Shown: piece by piece, positions 1-5,783 of the stretch
Position numbering within the stretch: position 1 is the first letter of the stretch
Layout: each line of letters opens with the position of its first letter
DNA from: Maricaulis sp.
Lineage (GTDB): Bacteria; Pseudomonadota; Alphaproteobacteria; Caulobacterales; Maricaulaceae
Direction of reading: 5' to 3'
NCBI GenBank assembly: GCA_002694345.1
Contig: NZLV01000163.1
Coordinates: 1-7,974, forward strand
DNA: 7,974 nucleotides
Made by a program: the position numbers and the translations under genes
Notes under the pieces: generated by a model
Databases searched by the model: none
What the model saw: only the letters and a program-made list of their open reading frames with translations
What the model was told of the DNA's origin: nothing

Positions 1-1430
1 CGGCGCCGCACAATCTGGACGCCGAACAGGCTTTTTTGGGCGCGCTTCTCTATGACAATGAACTGTTCCATCGCGTCGCCGACTGGCTGAAGCCGGAGCA
101 TTTCTACGATCCAGTGCATGGCCGCATTTTCGATACGGCGTCCGATCTGATCGGCCGCGGCTCGCTGGCCGATGCGGTCGTACTGAAAACCCAGTTCGAC
201 AAGGATGACGGGCTTCGCGAGATCGGCGGGACGACCTATCTCGCCGGGCTGATGGAAGGCGCCGTCAGCGGCAATGCCGCGATCGAATACGCCAAGATCA
301 TCTATGAACTGGCCCTGCGCCGCGAACTGATCCGGATCGGCAATGACCTGGCCAATGCCGCCGGCCAGGATGCCGAGATCCAGGCCCGCGCCCTGATCCA
401 GGACATCGAGCAGCAGCTCTATAATCTGGCCGAGGAAGGCTCCGCCTCCCGCGGCTTCGTCAGCTTCAAGCAGGCGCTGGCGGAATCCGTGGAATCCGCG
501 TCGGCGGCCTATGAGCGCGATGGTGGACTGGCCGGTATCTCCTCCGGCCTCAACGAGCTGGACCGCAAGCTTGGCGGGCTGCACCCGTCGGACCTGATCA
601 TCCTTGCCGGCCGCCCGTCCATGGGTAAGACCTCGCTGGCGACCAATATCGCCTTCAACATCGCCAAGGCCTATCAGTACGAAGAACAGCCGGACGGGAC
701 CAAGAAGACGGTGCGCGGCGGCGTGGTCGGCTTCTACTCGCTGGAAATGTCCGCCGAACAGCTCGCCACGCGTCTGATCGCGGACCACACCTCCATCCCC
801 GGCTACATGATCCGCCAGGGCACGATCGATGCGGCCCAATATGAAGAGATCCGCGACGGTGTGCTGGAAATCCAGGCGCTGCCGCTGTTCATCGACGATA
901 CCGGTGGCCTGCCCATCTCCGCCCTCGCCGCCCGTGCGCGGCGCCTGAAGCGGACCCACGGGCTCGACATCATCATCGTGGACTATCTGCAGCTGATCAC
1001 CTCCTCGCGGGCCCGTGCCGGAGCCAGCCGGGTGGAAGAGGTTTCCGAGGTCACCCAGAACCTCAAGGCGCTGGCCAAGGAACTCAATGTTCCCATCATC
1101 GCCCTCTCCCAGCTTTCGCGTCAGGTGGAAAACCGCGAGGACAAGAAGCCCCAGCTTTCGGACCTGCGGGAATCCGGCTCGATCGAGCAGGATGCTGACG
1201 TTGTGCTGTTCGTGTATCGCGAGGCGTATTACAAGGAACGCGAGAAGCCGCGTGAGGACACGCCGGAATATCTCGCCTGGGAAGAAGAGTTCCGCCGAAT
1301 TGAGAAAGTCGCTGAAGTCGTCATCGGCAAACAGCGTCACGGCCCGATCGGATCGGCTAAGCTCGCCTTTGATGGCATGCTGACCAAGTTCACCGATCTG
1401 GAAACCCGGTATGAAGACGAGCCCAATTGA
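1..1430 (+). CDS. dnaB: Replicative DNA helicase DnaB (5' end outside the window)
   Basis: DnaB is the hexameric ring helicase that unwinds DNA 5'-3' at the replication fork and recruits primase. The reading frame is open from base 3 and begins with A-P-H-N-L-D-A-E-Q, the conserved N-terminal segment of DnaB. About 20 residues and the true start therefore lie upstream, and the TTG at 36 is not the start. 475 codons are visible, against about 490-500 usual for alphaproteobacteria. Seen: the helical N-terminal primase-interacting domain, a linker near nt 450-540, then the RecA-like ATPase. Walker A GRPSMGKTS is at 609-635, Walker B DIIIVDYLQLI at 966-998, and the arginine-finger region GKQRHGPIG at 1326-1352. 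Two stretches absent from E. coli DnaB lie near 666-720 (AYQYEEQPDGTKK) and 1255-1310 (acidic, PEYLAWEEEF); I recall similar ones in other alphaproteobacteria. The 3' end overlaps alr by 20 bp. Confidence 0.97.
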   Translation, partial: APHNLDAEQAFLGALLYDNELFHRVADWLKPEHFYDPVHGRIFDTASDLIGRGSLADAVVLKTQFDKDDGLREIGGTTYLAGLMEGAVSGNAAIEYAKIIYELALRRELIRIGNDLANAAGQDAEIQARALIQDIEQQLYNLAEEGSASRGFVSFKQALAESVESASAAYERDGGLAGISSGLNELDRKLGGLHPSDLIILAGRPSMGKTSLATNIAFNIAKAYQYEEQPDGTKKTVRGGVVGFYSLEMSAEQLATRLIADHTSIPGYMIRQGTIDAAQYEEIRDGVLEIQALPLFIDDTGGLPISALAARARRLKRTHGLDIIIVDYLQLITSSRARAGASRVEEVSEVTQNLKALAKELNVPIIALSQLSRQVENREDKKPQLSDLRESGSIEQDADVVLFVYREAYYKEREKPREDTPEYLAWEEEFRRIEKVAEVVIGKQRHGPIGSAKLAFDGMLTKFTDLETRYEDEPN

Positions 1431-2523
1431 CGCTGCCGCGGAACCCGCTCCCCGCCTGATCATCGATCTGGCGGTCATCCAGCAGAATTACGCCAAAGTC
1501 CGCGAACTGGCCCCCAATGCCGAAGCGGGTGCCGTGGTGAAGGCGAATGGCTACGGGCTCGGAGCGACCGAGATCATCCCGGCCCTCGCCGATGCCGGCT
1601 GCCGCAATTTCTACGTCGCCCACACATCCGAAGGCCGCGAGGCCCGGCAAGCGCTCGCCGGCCGGCCGGCCAATATCTATGTCTTCAACGGGTTCTGGCC
1701 GTTTGAGCTGCCGGCCCTGCGCGAGGCGAACCTGTTCCCGGTGATCAATGAACTGGCGCAGCTGGAAGCCCTGCGGACGCTGGCTCCGGACCTGCCGTGC
1801 GCGATCCATTTCGATACCGGCATGAACCGGCTGGGCCTGGGTCTCGAGGAAACCGAAGCGCTGATCGCCCAACCCTCCCGCCTGGACGCGATCGATGTGC
1901 GCCAGATCATGAGCCATCTGGCCTGCGCGGATGATCCGGATCACCCGCTCAACGCCAAGCAGAGAGAGCGCTTTGCCCGGATCCGTGCGGCCTTTCCCGG
2001 CATTCCGGCGAGCCTGTCCAACTCCGCCGGCATCTTGCTGGGATCCGACTATCATTTCGACGTGGTCCGTCCCGGTCTGGCCCTGTTCGGCGGTGTGCCG
2101 GCCCCGGGACACCCCTCACCGTTCGAGCCAGCCGTGGAGATCGACGCCCCCATCCTGCAGATCCGCGACCTGCACCCCGGCGACACGATCGGCTATGGCG
2201 CGACCTTCACGGCCAATGAGCCGCGGCGCATTGCCACCGTGGCGGCCGGCTATGCGGACGGTCTGCTGCGGGCCTTCGGCAATGGCGGATACGGGCGGCT
2301 GCACGATCACCGCGTGCCGATCACGGGCCGGGTCTCCATGGACCTGATCGGCGTGGACGTGACCGATGCGGGAGACGTCAAACCGGGCGACCCGGTCTGC
2401 TTCCTGGGCCATGACATCGAAGACATGGCCGACAGCGCCGCGACGATTTCCTACGAATTCCTGGTCCGACTGGGCCTGCGTTTCCACCGGATCTACAAGC
2501 CCGGCAAGACGGCCCGCCGCTAA
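1411..2523 (+). CDS. alr: Alanine racemase, PLP-dependent
   Basis: This cytoplasmic enzyme interconverts L- and D-alanine, supplying D-Ala for peptidoglycan. At 370 aa it has normal family length. An N-terminal TIM barrel carries the PLP-binding lysine K44 in AVVKANGYGLGA. The FDTGMNRLGL segment (134-143) holds the conserved Arg (R140). SNSAG (203-207) and the VRPGLALFG segment (219-227) belong to the barrel's PLP-binding region. The second catalytic residue should be Y262 in GYGATF. GYADG (280-284) and RVSMD (307-311, with the substrate-contacting Met) complete the active site in the C-terminal beta domain. The ATG at 1411 lies inside the end of dnaB. Only a weak GGA-type ribosome site precedes it, so translation is probably coupled to dnaB. 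No later ATG precedes the conserved LIIDL segment, which supports this start. About 15 residues precede that segment. It could be a catabolic (dadX-type) racemase, but the dnaB linkage favours the biosynthetic one. Confidence 0.96.
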   Translation: MKTSPIDAAAEPAPRLIIDLAVIQQNYAKVRELAPNAEAGAVVKANGYGLGATEIIPALADAGCRNFYVAHTSEGREARQALAGRPANIYVFNGFWPFELPALREANLFPVINELAQLEALRTLAPDLPCAIHFDTGMNRLGLGLEETEALIAQPSRLDAIDVRQIMSHLACADDPDHPLNAKQRERFARIRAAFPGIPASLSNSAGILLGSDYHFDVVRPGLALFGGVPAPGHPSPFEPAVEIDAPILQIRDLHPGDTIGYGATFTANEPRRIATVAAGYADGLLRAFGNGGYGRLHDHRVPITGRVSMDLIGVDVTDAGDVKPGDPVCFLGHDIEDMADSAATISYEFLVRLGLRFHRIYKPGKTARR

Positions 2524-2525
2524 AA

Positions 2526-2547
2526 CCGCTCAGCGCACGGGCGTGCG
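2526..2547 (-). terminator. Weak candidate terminator for the 2530-2982 gene
   Basis: A 5-bp GC stem (CGCAC/GTGCG, 2534-2538 with 2543-2547, 4-nt loop) overlaps the last codons of the minus-strand gene. On the minus strand it is followed, after the TGA and a few bases, by GCGGTTTT. The stem is short and the U tract is only four and separated, so this is a weak intrinsic-terminator candidate. No better hairpin fits in the 6-bp gap between the two convergent genes. On the plus strand there is no U tract to terminate alr. Confidence 0.2.
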
Positions 2548-2982
2548 GATGGCCAACGTGTTCAGCATGAACACGCTCACCATTTCCGCCGTAAAGATGA
2601 TCAGGCCGGGCCAGGCGGGCACATAGGGATTGAAGGACACCCGGACCCAGATCACGAGGTGGAGCGCCACCGCTGCCAGCAGTACCGCCATCGCCCGCTT
2701 GCGGCGAAAGGCGACAAGCACCAGGACGGTCAGGATCAGGAGCTGGTAGAGGCCGGCGACAATGCCCATGGTGAAGGCGGGCATGGCACCGATCACCATG
2801 CTGGCCTCAACCCCGAAGATGAGAAACCCGTCCCGGCCCAGCTTGACCAGGGCACCGGCGACTTGCCAGACACTGGCCTGCACGAAGATGGCCGACAGAC
2901 ACACATAGATCACCCATCGCGGCCATTCCTGCACCGCACGGAGTGATGGCTTTGCTGCCGTCCGCTGGTCTGTCTGCTTCAT
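2530..2982 (-). CDS. Uncharacterised four-helix membrane protein, copy A of a tandem pair
   Basis: I do not recognise this 150-aa family. Hydrophobic segments lie at about residues 23-45, 66-91, 97-113 and 123-144. Basic residues at the N-terminus, at RRKR (93-96) and near the C-terminus predict both ends and the middle loop in the cytoplasm. The FGVEASMV..AMP stretch (56-68) and the loop holding WVRVSFNPYVPAW (112-124) would then face the periplasm. The start is supported by AAGGA (plus-strand 2987-2991) 4 nt before the ATG, a slightly short spacing. The gene converges on alr with only 6 bp between stop codons. It is paralogous to the 3105-3554 gene: 16 of 21 residues match between A108-128 and B107-127, and the hydropathy order is the same. 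There is no cleavable signal peptide, cofactor motif or enzymatic signature. A small transporter, a sensor or a structural membrane protein are all possible. Confidence 0.8.
   Translation of the reverse strand: MKQTDQRTAAKPSLRAVQEWPRWVIYVCLSAIFVQASVWQVAGALVKLGRDGFLIFGVEASMVIGAMPAFTMGIVAGLYQLLILTVLVLVAFRRKRAMAVLLAAVALHLVIWVRVSFNPYVPAWPGLIIFTAEMVSVFMLNTLAIRTPVR
2599..2643. repeat. Direct repeat, copy 1, inside the copy-A gene
   Basis: This 45-bp segment matches 3174-3218 at 41 of 45 positions by hand alignment, in the same orientation and 575 bp apart. The first 18 bases are identical. It encodes the FNPYxPAWPGLI block of the membrane protein. It is the best-preserved DNA trace of the duplication that produced the two neighbouring genes, not a separate mobile repeat. 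Confidence 0.8.
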
Positions 2983-3104
2983 CGCGTCCTTGCCCGGAAC
3001 CCTTGTCAGACCTGTTTAGGTGAAAAACCGGGGTCAGGGAAATCGAGGCCCGTCTGGGGGGAAATGACGGGACGGCTGCTCGTTCAAGTCCTCTTGCAGG
3101 AGGA

Positions 3105-3554
3105 TCACCGAAGCAGCCCCCTCCGATCCAGAGCCATCTGGAGCAAGACGGTCATCACGCCGAGCGCAACAAAGATCAGGCCGGGCCAGGCCGGCATGTA
3201 GGGATTGAAGGCCACCCGCGACCACATTGCCAGATGCCAGGGAATGGCGATCAGCATCGCCGCAAGACACCAGCGCGAGTGCAGAAGCAAAGCCACCAAG
3301 CTGGAAAAAATCAGGCCGGCATAAACGCTGAGCATGGCATAGGTGAGCCACGGCATGGCATTGAACACATTGTCCGTTTCGTCACCGAACAGCTGAATGC
3401 GAAAAGTCCCCGTGCCGGTCAAGCCCCCTACGAGCATCCAGAACACGCAATAGGCCGCCAACACGCTGATCGAGCCGATCGCCAGGCGCCGCAAGCGGAT
3501 CTCTTCCAGCGTCATCGGCGCAGCCCGAAGCTTGCCTCTCGAAAACAGGATCAT
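3105..3554 (-). CDS. Uncharacterised four-helix membrane protein, copy B of a tandem pair
   Basis: This 149-aa protein is a diverged paralogue of the 2530-2982 product, with helices at about 24-46, 65-91, 96-112 and 120-141. Shared blocks are FGDETDNVFNAMP (56-68) and the FNPYMPAWPGLI region (116-127), preceded by conserved H107, W111 and R113. Charged ends (K8, R10, R20, R22, R23; C-terminal DRRGLLR) again put both termini in the cytoplasm and the conserved loops outside. The N-terminus is uncertain. The ATG at 3554 has no strong ribosome site. A second in-frame ATG at 3515 (residue 14, MTLEEIR) also lacks a well-spaced one and would give 136 aa without losing a helix. The 122 bp to copy A holds a short stem just after this stop (TCCTC/GAGGA, 3089-3104) without a U tract. 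The pair may therefore be co-transcribed, B first. Function unknown. Confidence 0.77.
   Translation of the reverse strand: MILFSRGKLRAAPMTLEEIRLRRLAIGSISVLAAYCVFWMLVGGLTGTGTFRIQLFGDETDNVFNAMPWLTYAMLSVYAGLIFSSLVALLLHSRWCLAAMLIAIPWHLAMWSRVAFNPYMPAWPGLIFVALGVMTVLLQMALDRRGLLR
3174..3218. repeat. Direct repeat, copy 2, inside the copy-B gene
   Basis: This is the partner of 2599-2643 (41 of 45 positions identical by eye). It encodes the equivalent FNPYxPAWPGLI block. Beyond it the nucleotide match fades while the protein match continues, as expected for diverged paralogues under selection on this block. Confidence 0.8.
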
Positions 3555-3584
3555 TCCGGTCTTGCCCCAACCCAGCCCTGGCCG

Positions 3585-3612
3585 AGATTACGCATCACCG
3601 CCGGTTTTGCAA
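3585..3612 (-). promoter_or_regulatory. Possible sigma-70-type promoter for the copy-B gene
   Basis: Reading the minus strand, TTGCAA (plus 3607-3612) is followed after 16 nt by TAATCT (plus 3585-3590). This would place the transcript start about 25-30 nt before the ATG at 3554. The -35-like box matches 4 of 6 consensus bases and the -10-like box only 3 of 6. This is a position-based suggestion, not a firm call. I saw no convincing promoter for radA on the other strand of this 195-bp divergent region. Confidence 0.18.
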
Positions 3613-3614
3613 AA
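3605..3614. promoter_or_regulatory. Perfect 10-bp palindrome in the divergent intergenic region
   Basis: TTTTGCAAAA is its own reverse complement and stands out as AT-rich in a GC-rich spacer between the copy-B gene and radA. It overlaps the suggested -35 box of copy B, so it could be an operator. The flanks do not extend the symmetry convincingly, and a 10-bp palindrome can occur by chance. Confidence 0.2.
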
Positions 3615-3734
3615 GCCCCCTGCCACACGACCTCGTGACCGGCTGAAACGGAGTGCAGCCCCCCTGTCCCCAGCCCGCGACGCAGGGTAAGGACTGGTTT
3701 TGTCGCCCTTGTCTGCTGGACTGCCCGGGACACC

Positions 3735-3740
3735 AAGGAG
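3735..3740 (+). promoter_or_regulatory. Ribosome binding site of radA
   Basis: AAGGAG lies 9 nt before the ATG at 3750. It is the strongest Shine-Dalgarno match noticed in the window and fixes the radA start. Its strength fits a cluster-leading gene that is not translationally coupled to anything upstream. Confidence 0.8.
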
Positions 3741-3749
3741 AGAGATTTC

Positions 3750-5126
3750 ATGGCCCGTGCCGATAGCCTTTATGTTTGCCAGTCCTGCGGTTCGACCCAT
3801 TCCAAATGGGCCGGCAAGTGTGATGATTGCGGGGAGTGGAACACGCTGGTCGAGGAGACCCCGTCCGCCCCGCTGGGCACCCAGGCCAGCGCCGCCAAGC
3901 GCCGTGGCAAATCGGCCCGGCTGGAACTGGTTGATCTGGGCGCCGAGACCCCGGAAACCCCGCGCCTGATCTCCGGCATTGCCGAGTTGGACCGCGTCGC
4001 CGGCGGCGGCCTGGTTCCCGGCTCGGCCATTCTGGTGGGCGGCGATCCTGGCATCGGCAAATCCACCCTGTTGCTGCAGCTGATGGCAAAAGTCGCCAGC
4101 GACACCACCAAGGCGATCTACATTTCCGGCGAGGAAGCCATCGACCAGGTGCGACGTCGCGCCAAGCGTCTGGGCCTGGCGGACAGCCCGGTCGCCCTCG
4201 CCTCGGAAACCTCGCTGAATGACATTCTGGACGGGTTGAAGGCGGAAAAGCCGGACATTGTCGTCATCGATTCCATCCAGACGCTCTGGTCCGATCAGCT
4301 GGCAGCGGCGCCGGGAACGGTCGCCCAGGTGCGCGCCTGTGCCCAGGAACTCGTCCGCTTCGCCAAGAAGCGCAATTGCACCGTCATCCTGGTCGGCCAT
4401 GTCACCAAGGACGGCCAGATTGCCGGTCCGCGCGTGGTGGAGCACATGGTCGATGCCGTCCTCTATTTCGAAGGCGAACGCTCGCACCAGTTCCGCATCC
4501 TGCGCGCCGTGAAGAACCGTTTCGGTCCGACCGACGAGATCGGCGTGTTCGAAATGGGCGACAAGGGGCTGGGCGAAGTGGCCAACCCGTCATCCCTCTT
4601 CCTGGATGGCCGGGGTGAGGCCAATCCGGGTGCCGTGGTCTTTGCCGGCATGGAAGGCACCCGCCCCGTGCTCAGCGAGATCCAGGCCCTGGTCGCCCCG
4701 GCGGCCTTCGGGACGCCGCGCCGCGCCGTTGTGGGTTGGGATTCGGGCCGGCTGGCGATGGTTCTGGCCGTGCTGGAAGCGCGCTGCGGCTTCAACATCT
4801 CCAACCGCGACATCTTCCTCAATGTGGCCGGCGGGCTGAAGATCGCCGAACCGGCTGCCGATCTGGCCGTGGCGGCTGCCATTGTCTCCTCGGCGCTGGA
4901 TGTGGCCCTGCCGGGCAAGGGTGTCGTTTACGGAGAAATCAGTCTTTCCGGCGATATTCGTCCGGTCGGCCGCAGCGATTCGCGGCTCAAGGAAGCGGCC
5001 AAGCTCGGTTTCACCGAAGCCATCGCCCCCACCGCCTGCGCCGATGACACCGCATCGATCCGGGTCAGGGGCTTGGCCACGGCCCTCGAATTGGTGCAGA
5101 CTTTGACCGCCTTGGCTGGCGAGTAG
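3750..5126 (+). CDS. radA: DNA repair protein RadA (Sms)
   Basis: RadA is a cytoplasmic RecA-related ATPase that drives branch migration of recombination intermediates and helps repair and process stalled forks. The 458-aa length is typical. In order: an N-terminal C4 zinc finger (C10, C13, C24, C27); a RecA-like ATPase core with Walker A GGDPGIGKST (97-106) and Walker B IVVIDSIQ (170-177); the RadA-specific KNRFG motif (255-259); and a C-terminal Lon-protease-like domain (about 275-450), which in this family is a scaffold and not a protease. All signature residues are intact. The start is supported by AAGGAG 9 nt upstream. The gene begins a tight forward cluster, with cvpA starting 12 bp after its stop. 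In other alphaproteobacteria radA also sits next to cvpA and purF (from memory). Confidence 0.97.
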   Translation: MARADSLYVCQSCGSTHSKWAGKCDDCGEWNTLVEETPSAPLGTQASAAKRRGKSARLELVDLGAETPETPRLISGIAELDRVAGGGLVPGSAILVGGDPGIGKSTLLLQLMAKVASDTTKAIYISGEEAIDQVRRRAKRLGLADSPVALASETSLNDILDGLKAEKPDIVVIDSIQTLWSDQLAAAPGTVAQVRACAQELVRFAKKRNCTVILVGHVTKDGQIAGPRVVEHMVDAVLYFEGERSHQFRILRAVKNRFGPTDEIGVFEMGDKGLGEVANPSSLFLDGRGEANPGAVVFAGMEGTRPVLSEIQALVAPAAFGTPRRAVVGWDSGRLAMVLAVLEARCGFNISNRDIFLNVAGGLKIAEPAADLAVAAAIVSSALDVALPGKGVVYGEISLSGDIRPVGRSDSRLKEAAKLGFTEAIAPTACADDTASIRVRGLATALELVQTLTALAGE

Positions 5127-5138
5127 GGAGCGACACCC

Positions 5139-5783
5139 ATGGATGGGACGCTGAGTGCATTTGACGGTATCGGGCTGGCAATCCTGCTGGCCTCCGGCCT
5201 TCTGGCCCTGGTGCGTGGCTTCGTCCGCGAAGCCCTGTCCGTCACCGCCTTCGTCGCAGCCTCCCTCGCCACGCTCTGGTCCCTGCCCGCCTTCATCGGC
5301 CCGGCCCGCGACATGATCGATCCGGACTGGCTCGCCCCGCTGGCGATCGGCGGATTTGTTTTCATCGTGATCTATCTGGCCGTCACCTTCGTGACTTCCT
5401 CGCTCTCCAAGGGGCTGGCCAAGGGCGAGGACGTGAATGTCGTCGACCGCACGCTGGGCTTTGCCTTCGGCCTGGTCCGCGGCCTGGTCCTGCTGGGCCT
5501 GAGCGTGATTTTCCTGGCGGCGACCATGGGCGAAAATGGCCGCCCGCCGGCCTGGGTCAGCCAGGCGCGCATCTATCCGCTGGTCAATGCGACCGCCCGG
5601 GCGTTGCAGACGCTGGCACCTGAAACCTCACGTCTGGCAGAAACCGCGCCCCTGCCGGGTGGCACGGATGACCCGATTGCAGAAACAATAAGAAATAATG
5701 ACAGCTCCTATGGCCGTCGCGATCGAAACCGACTAGATGACCTCATCGGTTCGACCACGGATGACCAGGACGACGACGGATGA
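5139..5783 (+). CDS. cvpA: CvpA family inner-membrane protein
   Basis: CvpA proteins are small inner-membrane proteins, named for colicin V production in E. coli and often found beside purF. Their biochemical role is not settled; envelope stress or bile tolerance has been reported for some. This 214-aa protein shows four hydrophobic segments at about 10-25, 33-54, 66-89 and 107-129. The family pattern RGFVRE (26-31) follows helix 1 and VDRTLGFAFGLVRG (102-115) leads into helix 4. Residues ~165-214 are polar, probably disordered and end acidic (DDQDDDG). A GGGAG ribosome site (5126-5130) lies 8 nt before the ATG. The 3' end overlaps purF by 4 bp (ATGA). The tail contains an AT-rich stretch with ATA and AGA codons at 5688-5693, unlike the rest of the gene. 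Confidence 0.92.
   Translation: MDGTLSAFDGIGLAILLASGLLALVRGFVREALSVTAFVAASLATLWSLPAFIGPARDMIDPDWLAPLAIGGFVFIVIYLAVTFVTSSLSKGLAKGEDVNVVDRTLGFAFGLVRGLVLLGLSVIFLAATMGENGRPPAWVSQARIYPLVNATARALQTLAPETSRLAETAPLPGGTDDPIAETIRNNDSSYGRRDRNRLDDLIGSTTDDQDDDG

Noticed and set aside
36..38. TTG as the dnaB start codon
   Set aside because: Upstream in-frame codons from base 3 already encode the conserved PHNLDAEQ segment, so the gene continues past the window edge.
1390..2112. A 240-codon minus-strand open frame opposite alr
   Set aside because: It is antisense to intact alr, with no domain and a composition typical of a shadow frame.
3089..3104. Stem TCCTC/GAGGA just after the copy-B stop as an intrinsic terminator
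   Set aside because: Only 5 bp with a 6-nt loop and no following U tract on the minus strand.
3662..3687. CCCTG/CAGGG inverted repeat upstream of radA as a riboswitch or attenuator
   Set aside because: The 5-bp stem with a 16-nt loop is weak and no leader peptide or conserved riboswitch core is visible.
2526..3750. The two-gene islet as a mobile element
   Set aside because: No transposase, integrase, target-site duplication or terminal inverted repeats are seen, and composition resembles the neighbours.
3588..4487. A 299-codon minus-strand open frame across the radA start
   Set aside because: It overlaps the conserved zinc-finger and ATPase coding of radA, has low-complexity composition (many G, D, Q, A) and shows no motif.
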